A DNA stretch of 5,707 bases, taken from NCBI GenBank assembly GCA_029052085.1, contig JAIDJS010000355.1:1-5707 (forward strand). Reading direction: 5' to 3'. Under the pieces are notes generated by a model. That model was not told the origin of the DNA. It saw nothing but the letters and a program-made list of their open reading frames with translations, and ran no database searches. Position 1 is the first letter of the stretch; the number at the start of each line of letters is the position of its first letter. Of this stretch, positions 1 through 5,707 are shown piece after piece. The translations under genes and the position numbers were made by a program. The DNA is from Eubacterium sp. (GTDB lineage Bacteria; Bacillota; Clostridia; Oscillospirales; Acutalibacteraceae).

Positions 1-1
1 T

Positions 2-5
2 GGAG
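2..5 (+). promoter_or_regulatory. Ribosome binding site of the first gene
   Basis: GGAG lies seven bases before the ATG at 13. It is the reason to treat the first reading frame as a gene with its true start inside the window rather than a fragment running in from the left. The promoter would lie outside the window. Confidence 0.6.
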
Positions 6-12
6 CATATTT

Positions 13-375
13 ATGACAAACTTTAATATAGTTTTTGATGAATTTTCTGAGGATGTGGATATTATTGCAATACCTGGTGGACTTGTACCCAAAATAGAAA
101 CAATAGGACAAGAATTTTTATATTGGATTCTTGATACAAAAGATAGTGATTATTGGGAAATTATTGATGGACTTAAATATTGTATTGCAGAAACAAAAGG
201 ATTTATAAAATGGTTAAATTCTAATTATTGCACAAACACGGAAAAGGCATATATTGTAGCACAAAATACGAACTATAACCCTGAATATCAGATTTTACTC
301 GGCTCTGTTTTTTTAGACATAAACACAGAAAATAACACAGGGGAGGGAAACACAGGAAACAGTTCCACGTATTAA
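13..375 (+). CDS. Small acidic hypothetical protein (120 aa)
   Basis: I do not recognise this protein. It is 120 residues long, with a well-placed GGAG before its ATG and a strong terminator 10 bases after its TAA, so it looks like a complete gene and possibly the last of a unit that begins to the left. The chain is rich in Asp and Glu, mainly in the first 60 residues, and in aromatic residues (for example FLYWILD near 36-42 and FIKWLN near 64-69). There is no signal peptide or clear membrane segment, so a soluble cytoplasmic protein is likely. The last 17 or so residues are a low-complexity Asn/Thr/Gly/Ser tail, probably disordered. The gene is about 30% GC by eye, clearly lower than mutY beside it, which hints at accessory or transferred DNA. 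A small acidic protein of this size could be an immunity or antitoxin-like protein, but nothing in the sequence proves it. Confidence 0.7.
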   Translation: MTNFNIVFDEFSEDVDIIAIPGGLVPKIETIGQEFLYWILDTKDSDYWEIIDGLKYCIAETKGFIKWLNSNYCTNTEKAYIVAQNTNYNPEYQILLGSVFLDINTENNTGEGNTGNSSTY

Positions 376-385
376 GGTAAAAAGG

Positions 386-414
386 AGAGGGTGATTCAGT
401 TCACCCTCTTTTTT
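386..414 (+). terminator. Intrinsic terminator after the first gene, probably bidirectional
   Basis: A perfect 8-bp stem, GAGGGTGA at 387-394 with TCACCCTC at 401-408, encloses a 6-base loop and runs straight into six T at 409-414. A386-T409 can add a ninth pair. On the other strand the same stem is followed, two bases on, by five T (the A run at 379-383), so it could also stop leftward transcription coming out of mutY. It starts 10 bases after the stop codon of the first gene. Confidence 0.9.
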
Positions 415-475
415 CGTTAATATAGGAAATGATTTTGTGTTGGTAACATAATCAAAAAGAAAATTAGAATAAATT

Positions 476-513
476 TGAGGTAGGGTTATCATTTTAAAAT
501 TACTCCTACCTCA
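476..513. terminator. Inverted repeat between convergent genes, weak candidate terminator
   Basis: GAGGTAGG at 477-484 pairs perfectly with CCTACCTC at 505-512, and T476-A513 adds a pair. The 20-base loop contains a self-complementary ATTTTAAAAT at 491-500. The site lies about 30 bases beyond the mutY stop codon, where a mutY terminator is expected. Neither side has a clean T run (the leftward side reads AAATTTATTC, the rightward side ATTTGTTTATT), so termination here would be inefficient. It could instead be an mRNA 3'-end stabilising hairpin or a protein-binding palindrome. Confidence 0.4.
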
Positions 514-544
514 TTTGTTTATTATGTGTTTATTGCTTGATTGT

Positions 545-1600
545 TTAATCGTTTTTAAGATGGTTTTCAAAAAACATGCGGAATGCCGTTGGTAGTGCAT
601 ATGTGGTTTGAATTTCCTGAACAGTTGCCCAAGTGAAATCAGATGGCTTTTCGGCACATAGAATGTGATAGCATGTCATTTGCCATTTTATATGGGTAAA
701 GATATGAATACGGTGTATCTGCTTATATAATTCCACAGGCTGAACCCCAAATTCTTCTGCGGTATACAGTGCCTGATTAATGTCCATTTTACCAAGCACA
801 TTCGGCAGCTGCCATAAGCCGGAAAGCAAACCACTTTCCGTGCGTTTGGTTATGGCATATTTATCTCCGTGTTGCAGTAAAAAGACTGTGCGTTCTTCCA
901 AACGCTTATCCTTTTTCGGTTGTTTGACCGGATACTGCAGCACAGTGCCGTTTGCATATGCACGGCAGAATTTCATTGCCGGACACTCAGTGCATTTGGG
1001 TGATTTCGGTGTACAAACTGTTGCGCCAAGCTCCATTAATGCTTGCGTAAACTGCCCGCAATCGTTTTTCGGATATACCTTTTCAAGCTGTGCGGCGATT
1101 TCTGTTTTTGTCTGCATACAATCAATTGGTGAATCGTTTTCGGTCATACGTGTGATAATGCGCAGTACATTACCGTCTACAGCAGCGTAAGGCAGGTTGA
1201 AGCAGATTGAGGCAATGGCACCTGCAGTATATGGTCCGATTCCGGGCAATGCACGTATATCTTCATATTGATTGGGAAAATGTCCGCCATATTGCGTTTC
1301 TATCACGTGTGCTGCTTTTTGCAGGTTGCGTGCACGATTATAGTATCCAAGCCCTTCCCACAGTTTGAACAGCTGGCTTTCCTGTGCCTTGGACAAAGTG
1401 TGGATATCGGGTAACTGTTCTAAAAAACGCAGATAGTACGCCCGTACAGCCTCTACTCTTGTTTGCTGCAGCATAATTTCCGAAAGCCAGATATGATATG
1501 GATCGGTGTCCTGCCGCCAAGGAAGCTTTCGTGCGTTTTGTTTGTACCAGGGAAGCAGCACATCCGGCAGCTGCTTATAAATTGAATTGATTGTTTTCAA
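545..1600 (-). CDS. mutY: Adenine DNA glycosylase MutY
   Basis: MutY removes adenine mispaired with 8-oxoguanine, preventing G:C to T:A mutations in the GO base-excision repair system. From the TTG start the protein is 351 residues, like E. coli MutY (350). Visible features are the SEIMLQQT motif with catalytic Glu41, the helix-hairpin-helix LPGIGPYTAG at 118-127 including Tyr124, catalytic Asp142 in VDGNV, and an iron-sulfur loop C-x6-C-x2-C-x5-C at Cys196, 203, 206 and 212. All catalytic and cluster positions are offset by exactly four from E. coli. The C-terminal third (about 235-345) is the MutT/Nudix-like domain that recognises 8-oxoguanine, with GLLSGLWQLP and an FTH triplet at 301-303 where the family usually has FSH. 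An in-frame ATG at 1630 would add ten residues (361 aa) but has no ribosome binding site, whereas TTG at 1600 has an excellent one. The gene stands alone, convergent with the first gene. It is richer in GC (about 45% by eye) than its surroundings. Confidence 0.96.
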   Translation of the reverse strand: MKTINSIYKQLPDVLLPWYKQNARKLPWRQDTDPYHIWLSEIMLQQTRVEAVRAYYLRFLEQLPDIHTLSKAQESQLFKLWEGLGYYNRARNLQKAAHVIETQYGGHFPNQYEDIRALPGIGPYTAGAIASICFNLPYAAVDGNVLRIITRMTENDSPIDCMQTKTEIAAQLEKVYPKNDCGQFTQALMELGATVCTPKSPKCTECPAMKFCRAYANGTVLQYPVKQPKKDKRLEERTVFLLQHGDKYAITKRTESGLLSGLWQLPNVLGKMDINQALYTAEEFGVQPVELYKQIHRIHIFTHIKWQMTCYHILCAEKPSDFTWATVQEIQTTYALPTAFRMFFENHLKND

Positions 1601-1606
1601 GGGCTT

Positions 1607-1612
1607 CTCCTT
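1607..1612 (-). promoter_or_regulatory. Ribosome binding site selecting the TTG start of mutY
   Basis: On the minus strand AAGGAG ends six bases before the TTG at 1600-1598, which is ideal spacing. It lies inside codons 7-8 counted from the upstream ATG at 1630, and no comparable motif precedes that ATG. It therefore argues for initiation at TTG. Confidence 0.65.
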
Positions 1613-1637
1613 TTCTGTTGAATCTGTCATATGTCAG

Positions 1638-1666
1638 TATATATTTATTGGTTGTCTGATTTGCAA
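1638..1666 (-). promoter_or_regulatory. Candidate sigma-A promoter of mutY
   Basis: On the minus strand TTGCAA (1666-1661) and TATATA (1643-1638) are separated by 17 bases. An overlapping TATACT at 1641-1636 gives a 19-base spacer. Transcription would begin near 1631-1630, on or beside the ATG at 1630. This leaves about 30 bases of leader before the TTG at 1600, enough to carry the AAGGAG site, and fits a TTG start. Leaderless translation from the ATG is the alternative. Confidence 0.5.
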
Positions 1667-1853
1667 TGAAAAAATAGTACAGGAATTTTTAGGTGCTGTA
1701 TATTTTTGCAATCATAAATTTGTTAAAATTCGTATAACCGGCTCGGGTGTTATGTTTATAGTATATTCCTAAAAGGGAATAATCGCAAGCTGCAATCTCG
1801 GATACTTTATGATATTGTTGGTCTGCTAAAGCAAAAACACCTAATCGGGAATT

Positions 1854-2171
1854 ATGCTGAAGCTTGGTAAGCTATATGTCCTATTTATTTTGGATGAATT
1901 TATCGCAAAAAATATGGTTTTACTATCCGATTGGTTGTTTATGAAATAAAAAGGATTCACAATTGATTATTATATAGTTTTATGGTATTCTATTATTAAG
2001 ATTGAATTAAATGGCAAATTCTTTGCCGAGTTCAGATAGGATACACTGCATTTATTTGCTGGTTACTATGTTGCCAATTTTGCATTTGAATTTGAAATGG
2101 CAGATTCAAATGATGAAATTTATAATTCAATGTTAGTTGCATATAATTATCTTGTACAGAAAAAGGGTTAA
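1854..2171 (+). pseudogene. Probable relic of a small protein-coding gene
   Basis: One reading frame runs from ATG at 1854 to TAA at 2169-2171 with only two internal stops, TAA at 1947-1949 and TAG at 2037-2039. It gives about 104 residues of protein-like sequence. The piece after the last stop (2040-2168) reads DTLHLFAGYYVANF, then FEFEMADSNDEIYNS, then MLVAYNYLVQKKG, with alternating hydrophobic and acidic residues as in a folded protein. The piece before it includes IELNGKFFAEF. In a region this AT-rich, six or seven stops would be expected over that length. An overlapping frame upstream (1727-1867) ends in KQKHLIGNYAEAW and might be the same ancestral gene after a frameshift. I do not recognise the family. 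An equally possible reading is chance openness in non-coding DNA. The right end carries the promoter candidate for the next gene. Confidence 0.35.
2119..2147 (+). promoter_or_regulatory. Candidate promoter of the reductase-peptidase operon
   Basis: TTTATA at 2119-2124 (four of six consensus bases) is followed after 17 bases by a perfect TATAAT at 2142-2147. Transcription would start near 2154 and give a leader of about 100 bases that includes the hairpin at 2198-2232. A weaker alternative nearer the gene is TTAACT at 2168-2173 with TATTTA at 2192-2197. Confidence 0.4.
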
Positions 2172-2197
2172 CTCCCGTATTCTAAGCTACATATTTA

Positions 2198-2232
2198 AAG
2201 TGTCTGCGGCGGTTTATCCGCAGCAGGCATTT
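2198..2232 (+). promoter_or_regulatory. Long GC-rich hairpin in the leader of the reductase gene
   Basis: Bases 2198-2212 pair with 2218-2232 around a TTTAT loop: fourteen of fifteen positions pair, with one G-A mismatch (2208/2222) and two G-U wobbles. The core is CTGCGGCGG against CCGCAGCAG. It ends eight bases before the AGGAG ribosome binding site and does not cover it. No clean T run follows (TTCGCATTTA), so it is a poor classic terminator. It could be a weak terminator for the upstream relic, an attenuator, or an mRNA-stabilising 5' structure. Confidence 0.55.
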
Positions 2233-2239
2233 CGCATTT

Positions 2240-2244
2240 AGGAG
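2240..2244 (+). promoter_or_regulatory. Ribosome binding site of the reductase gene
   Basis: AGGAG lies nine bases before the ATG at 2254 and fixes that start. The resulting N-terminus leads directly into the FAD-binding strand, as is normal for the family. Confidence 0.8.
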
Positions 2245-2253
2245 TGATAACAA

Positions 2254-3117
2254 ATGAATAATCTGGTTGATATTGCGATTATAGGCAGCGGTCCTGCCGG
2301 TATATCTGCTGCAATTAATGCCAAAATCAGGCATAAAAGCTTTTATCTTTTCGGCAGTTCGGATTTAAGCGATAAGGTTCAGCGTTCCGAATGTATTTCA
2401 AATTATCCGCCCTTTTTTGATATAAGCGGTAAAGATTTAAATGAAAAGCTTTCGGAACATTTAAAAAAAGCCAAAATTTCCATAACGGAAAAAAGAATTA
2501 CGGGAATTTATAATATGGGTAGCTATTTTGCTCTCCTTTCCGATCAGGAGGAGTTTGATGCCAAATCGGTAATCATCGCAACAGGTGTTGAAGCTGCTCG
2601 TCCGATTAAAGGGGAAAGAGAACTCCTTGGAAGAGGTGTAAGCTATTGTGCTACCTGCGATGGTAATCTGTATAAAGGAAAAACGATAGCTGTTATTTGT
2701 GATAATCCTTCGATGGAAGAAGAGGCGGAATACCTTGCTGCTTTAGCGGAAAAAGTATATTATCAGCCTTTGTTTAAAGAAAGCAAATTCAATGCTGAAA
2801 ATGTTGAAATATTAAGTTCTCCTGTAACGGAAATTCTGGGGGAAAGAAAAGCAAGCGGTGTTCGCTGCCGTAATGGTTTTGAAATTGAGCTTGACGGCGT
2901 ATTCTTTCTTAAACAATCCGTTTCTCCTGCCGTTTTAATTCAGGGACTTAAAACAGATGATAATTGTGTTGCGGTGGATAGAAATATGGCAACAAATATT
3001 AAAGGATGCTTTGCAGCAGGAGATTGTACAGGCGCACCATATCAAATAGCAAAAGCAGTTGGAGAGGGTAATATTGCCGCTCACTCAGCTTTTAAATATC
3101 TTTCTAATCAGGAGTAA
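2254..3117 (+). CDS. Thioredoxin-reductase-family flavoprotein, probably ferredoxin-dependent (FFTR type)
   Basis: This is a 287-residue cytosolic FAD enzyme expected to reduce the disulfide of thioredoxin. The FAD site is intact: GSGPAG at 11-16, IATG at 108-111, and the C-terminal FAAGDCTGAPYQIA at 253-266 followed by VGEGNIAA. The redox centre is CATC at 132-135 followed by Asp136, matching Cys135/Cys138/Asp139 of E. coli TrxB. The NADPH site is not intact. Where ordinary enzymes have a GGGxSAxEEA-type loop, this one reads ICDNPSMEEEA (148-158), with no glycines. Where they have HRRxxFRA it reads YYQPLFKES (169-177). The protein is also some 25-30 residues shorter than typical TrxB. These are the marks of the ferredoxin-linked, pyridine-nucleotide-independent thioredoxin reductases described from clostridia, so I infer ferredoxin as electron donor. 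Automated annotation would probably call it trxB or FAD-dependent oxidoreductase. It is first in an operon with the M16C peptidase four bases downstream. No thioredoxin gene is visible in the window. Confidence 0.9.
   Translation: MNNLVDIAIIGSGPAGISAAINAKIRHKSFYLFGSSDLSDKVQRSECISNYPPFFDISGKDLNEKLSEHLKKAKISITEKRITGIYNMGSYFALLSDQEEFDAKSVIIATGVEAARPIKGERELLGRGVSYCATCDGNLYKGKTIAVICDNPSMEEEAEYLAALAEKVYYQPLFKESKFNAENVEILSSPVTEILGERKASGVRCRNGFEIELDGVFFLKQSVSPAVLIQGLKTDDNCVAVDRNMATNIKGCFAAGDCTGAPYQIAKAVGEGNIAAHSAFKYLSNQE
3110..3114 (+). promoter_or_regulatory. Ribosome binding site of the peptidase gene, inside the reductase gene
   Basis: AGGAG falls in the last two sense codons of the reductase gene, seven bases before the ATG at 3122. 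An earlier ATG at 3118 is only three bases away and opens a frame of 21 codons, so 3122 is the real start. The arrangement suggests translational coupling of the two genes. Confidence 0.75.
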
Positions 3118-3121
3118 ATGA

Positions 3122-5707
3122 ATGAATATAGCAGAAAAAACAAAACAGTTCGGTTTTACCATAAACAGAATAAGAAAAAATGATGAAATAAACGGAACAC
3201 TGTATGAAATGAGCCATGATAAAACCGGTGCAGAGCTTTGCTGGCTTGATAACGGCGAGCAAAATAAGCTTTTTTCAGTGGCTTTCAAAACGTTGCCGGA
3301 GGACAGCACAGGAGTATTTCATATTCTTGAGCATTCCGTGCTTTGCGGCTCGGAAAAATACCCTGTTAAAGAGCCGTTTGTTGAGCTTATGAAAAGTTCT
3401 ATGAATACCTTTTTAAATGCTATGACCTATCCTGATAAAACGGTTTATCCAATATCCAGCCGTAATGATAAGGACTTTCTTAATCTTACATCCGTTTATC
3501 TTGATGCAGCTTTTGCGCCTAAAATTCTTGAAAACCCAAATATCTTTTATCAGGAGGGAATTCATATTGAATTTAATGAAGAAAATCCTGCTTATAAAGG
3601 CGTAGTTTTTAATGAAATGAAGGGTGCAATGTCCGGTGTTGATGACAGGATAGAGCAGGGGATAAACAATCTTCTTTTTCCGGATAATTGTTATCGTTTT
3701 AATTCAGGCGGAGATCCTGCCGTAATTCCGGATTTAACCTATGAGCAGTTTGTTGAAACGTATCGCAGATTTTATCATCCGTCTAATGCGCGCTTTTTCC
3801 TTGATGGGGATATTCCGCTTGAAAAAACGCTGGCGATGATTCATTCCTATCTTGAAAAATATGAGAAAAGCAATAAGCTTCCCGTTCTTTCAATGCAAAA
3901 GCCTGTTTCAAATGAGGGAACGGCTTATTATGAAATTACAGATTGCCCAAACAGTGAGAAAAAAGCAGTTTTAGCGTTAGGCAAAATTATCGGCGCATTT
4001 GACGAAAAAGAAAAGGTGTTTGCCGCAAAGGTGTTGTGTGATGTTCTTGCTGATTCAAATGATTCTCCGCTGAAGAGGGCCGTGTTGTCATCGGGAATTG
4101 CCGAAGATATGGAAATGATGGTTATAGATGGTGTTGCTCAGCCGTATCTTTTGATTATTGTAAGAAATATGAAAGATTCCGACAGCTCTGAAATTTGTAA
4201 TATTATAAAAGAAACCGTCAAGCAGCTTGTGGCAGACGGACTTGATAAAAAATCAGTTTTAGCTTCAATCAATCGTTTTGCATTTCATTTAAGGCAGGTG
4301 CCGGAGCCTCAGGGTCTTTACAGAGCTACCTTTGCATTAAACGGCTGGCTTTACGGCGGGGACCCTATGCTTTATCTTGATAATGATGAAGTAACGGATA
4401 CTCTGAAAAAAATGGCTGAAACGAATGCGTTTGAAACATTAATGGAAGAGCTTTTGCTTGATGACAGAGGAAAAGCAGTGCTTCATATGCTTCCGTCTTC
4501 TGTTTTGGGAAATGAAGAAAGAAAAGCAGAAGAAAATCGTATCAAATCCGAAATTTCTGCTTTAACAGAGGAAGAAAAACAGCTGCTTGTTCACCAGAAT
4601 GAACAGCTGGCTCTTTGGCAGCAGACGCCTGATTCCGCAGAGGCTGTTGAAGCACTTCCGATGCTTTCTTTGAATGAGGTAAGCGATACACCTGAGCTTA
4701 TAAAAACAGTTGAAACTTGTGAGAATGGGGTAAATGTACTGTATCATCCAATAAATACAAACGGGATAGTTTATCTTTCAATGTATTTTCCTTTAACTGT
4801 TTTCAGTCTGTCTGAGCTTACACAGCTATCCCTTTTTCCGTCACTTTTCGGAGAATTCCCAACGGAAAATTATTCTGTAACCGAGCTGCAGCAGAATATA
4901 AAAACATATATCGGCAGTCTTTCCTTTGCAATAGAGGCATTCGGAAAAGATAATCAAACAGAAAAATGCACACCGTTTTTAACAGTTCGTGCAGGTATTC
5001 TTGAAGAAAATCTTTCAACTGCCAAAGCGCTTATAAATGAGGTTTTAACTAAATCTAAATTTGATGATGTTAATAAAATTAAAGAAATTGTTATGCAAAC
5101 ATATGAAATGGCTCGCCAATCAGCAATAGGAAACGGGCATTCCTTAGGTGTTGGCGCCGTTCAGGCTCAATATAGTGCAAAAGGTGCGGTTAATGAAGCG
5201 ATAAATGGATATTCCTCAATGAAATTTCTTCATGATTTTGCCGATGATTTCAATGGTATGGTCAATGCGTTTATATCTCTTGTGAACAGGGTTAAGGCCG
5301 AAGCCGTATGCAAAGCGAATCTTACCGTAAGTATAACATCCTCGGAGAATGTTTCCGTTTCCGATTTGCTTTCAAAACTTCCAAGCGGAAATAAAATGCC
5401 AAAGGAAGCCGAATATAAGACTGATTTGCCAAAAAGAATGGGTATACGCATTCCAGCTCAGATAGCTTTTGCAGTTAAGGGTTATCATCTTTTAGATGCT
5501 GATACAAAAATGAATGGCTCTTTAAGAATTGCCTCCAATATTATTTCTTTGAATTATCTTTGGAATATTGTAAGGGTTCAGGGCGGTGCATATGGGGCCG
5601 GCTTTCCTGGAGGAAGAGATGGCGGTATGAATTGCTATTCCTATCGTGATCCTTCTCCTGCCCGTTCGCTGCAGGTGTATAATAGTTTATCTGATTTTAT
5701 TTGTGAT
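3122..5707 (+). CDS. M16C zinc metallopeptidase, presequence protease (PreP/falcilysin) family, 3' end cut by window
   Basis: The frame stays open to the window edge, giving 862 residues. Family members are about 970, so roughly 110 C-terminal residues are missing. The enzyme is a clamshell-shaped peptidase that degrades peptides and small unfolded proteins; mitochondrial and plastid relatives destroy cleaved targeting peptides. Here there is no signal peptide or membrane segment, so it should be cytosolic. The inverted zinc site is HILEH at 67-71 (His67 and His71 ligands, Glu70 catalytic), followed by the third ligand Glu165 in VVFNEMKGAMS. The 94-residue gap is close to that in plant PreP. 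The middle, starting near LPSSVLG at 457-463 and followed by a Glu/Lys-rich helical stretch, matches the M16C-associated linker. The second half carries RVQGGAYGAG at 818-827, giving the Arg818/Tyr824 pair of the distant active-site half, with the same six-residue spacing as in plant PreP. It is second in an operon after the reductase. The bacterial substrate is unknown. All catalytic residues are present, so it should be active. Confidence 0.95.
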   Translation, partial: MNIAEKTKQFGFTINRIRKNDEINGTLYEMSHDKTGAELCWLDNGEQNKLFSVAFKTLPEDSTGVFHILEHSVLCGSEKYPVKEPFVELMKSSMNTFLNAMTYPDKTVYPISSRNDKDFLNLTSVYLDAAFAPKILENPNIFYQEGIHIEFNEENPAYKGVVFNEMKGAMSGVDDRIEQGINNLLFPDNCYRFNSGGDPAVIPDLTYEQFVETYRRFYHPSNARFFLDGDIPLEKTLAMIHSYLEKYEKSNKLPVLSMQKPVSNEGTAYYEITDCPNSEKKAVLALGKIIGAFDEKEKVFAAKVLCDVLADSNDSPLKRAVLSSGIAEDMEMMVIDGVAQPYLLIIVRNMKDSDSSEICNIIKETVKQLVADGLDKKSVLASINRFAFHLRQVPEPQGLYRATFALNGWLYGGDPMLYLDNDEVTDTLKKMAETNAFETLMEELLLDDRGKAVLHMLPSSVLGNEERKAEENRIKSEISALTEEEKQLLVHQNEQLALWQQTPDSAEAVEALPMLSLNEVSDTPELIKTVETCENGVNVLYHPINTNGIVYLSMYFPLTVFSLSELTQLSLFPSLFGEFPTENYSVTELQQNIKTYIGSLSFAIEAFGKDNQTEKCTPFLTVRAGILEENLSTAKALINEVLTKSKFDDVNKIKEIVMQTYEMARQSAIGNGHSLGVGAVQAQYSAKGAVNEAINGYSSMKFLHDFADDFNGMVNAFISLVNRVKAEAVCKANLTVSITSSENVSVSDLLSKLPSGNKMPKEAEYKTDLPKRMGIRIPAQIAFAVKGYHLLDADTKMNGSLRIASNIISLNYLWNIVRVQGGAYGAGFPGGRDGGMNCYSYRDPSPARSLQVYNSLSDFICD

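Larger units (their letters stand above)
1631..2253. other. Divergent intergenic region without an intact gene
   Basis: This stretch of about 620 bases separates mutY from the reductase operon and is roughly two-thirds A+T. It contains the mutY promoter at its left end, a probable gene relic in the middle (1854-2171), a rightward promoter candidate (2119-2147), a long hairpin (2198-2232) and the reductase ribosome binding site. Between about 1670 and 1850 I see no convincing element. One 47-codon open stretch there (1727-1867, plus strand) lacks a good start and may be part of the relic in another frame. No tRNA, insertion sequence or tandem repeat was seen. Confidence 0.6.

Noticed and set aside
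780..1190. 136-codon plus-strand open frame inside mutY
   Set aside because: It lies antisense within the well-supported mutY coding sequence, has no family resemblance and no convincing ribosome binding site. It is a shadow of mutY codon usage.
1587..1772. 61-codon plus-strand frame, partly hydrophobic, across the mutY start and promoter
   Set aside because: It begins inside mutY on the opposite strand and covers the mutY promoter. No good ribosome binding site was seen, and the hydrophobic content follows from T-rich DNA.
1765..1780. Short inverted repeat ATTCC/GGAAT
   Set aside because: Only five pairs, AT-rich and without a T run. It is expected by chance in this region.
2097..2171. 24-codon small open frame starting at ATG 2097
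   Set aside because: No ribosome binding site lies at a proper distance. It is better explained as the tail of the longer interrupted frame.
2152..2183. TTGTAC ... TATTCT as a promoter for the reductase operon
   Set aside because: The spacer is 20 bases, too long for a normal sigma-A promoter. TTTATA-17-TATAAT at 2119-2147 is better.
3118..3183. ATG immediately after the reductase stop as start of the next gene
   Set aside because: Its frame closes after 21 codons and the AGGAG is only three bases away. The ATG at 3122 is correctly spaced and opens the M16C frame.
3085..3309. 74-codon minus-strand frame over the reductase-peptidase junction
   Set aside because: It is antisense to two confidently assigned genes, and its Ser/Phe/Leu-rich content is typical of reverse-strand shadows. 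The other minus-strand frames at 4562-4747, 4818-5018 and 5230-5451 are rejected for the same reason.

Overview
The window looks like chromosomal DNA of a low-GC Firmicute, most likely an anaerobic clostridium of the Ruminococcus/Eubacterium kind. The reasons are AGGAG-type ribosome binding sites, AT-rich intergenic DNA, a thioredoxin-reductase-like flavoprotein that has lost its NADPH-binding signatures (a type described from clostridia), and a cytosolic M16C 'presequence protease'-type metallopeptidase. The species cannot be named from the sequence.

Layout. (1) 13-375, plus strand: a small, acidic, AT-rich gene of unknown function, closed by a strong intrinsic terminator (386-414). (2) 476-513: a second inverted repeat between the convergent ends of that gene and mutY. 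(3) 545-1600, minus strand: mutY, the adenine DNA glycosylase, complete with catalytic Glu and Asp, four iron-sulfur cysteines and the C-terminal 8-oxoguanine recognition domain. A TTG start behind a good ribosome binding site fits better than the upstream ATG, because a candidate promoter places the transcript start at or beside that ATG. (4) 1631-2253: about 620 bases without an intact gene. It holds the mutY promoter, a probable gene relic interrupted by in-frame stops (1854-2171), a candidate promoter reading right, and a long GC-rich hairpin. (5) 2254-3117, plus: a 287-residue thioredoxin-reductase-family flavoprotein with an intact FAD site and CATC redox centre, probably ferredoxin-dependent. 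(6) 3122 to the window end, plus: a large M16C metallopeptidase cut by the window edge, with both the HxxEH zinc site and the C-terminal Arg/Tyr pair visible.

Genes 5 and 6 are four bases apart, and the ribosome binding site of the second lies in the last codons of the first, so they almost certainly form an operon. mutY is transcribed divergently from them. The most interesting point is the reductase: the disulfide chemistry is kept while the pyridine-nucleotide site is not. No CRISPR array, tRNA, rRNA or insertion sequence was seen.
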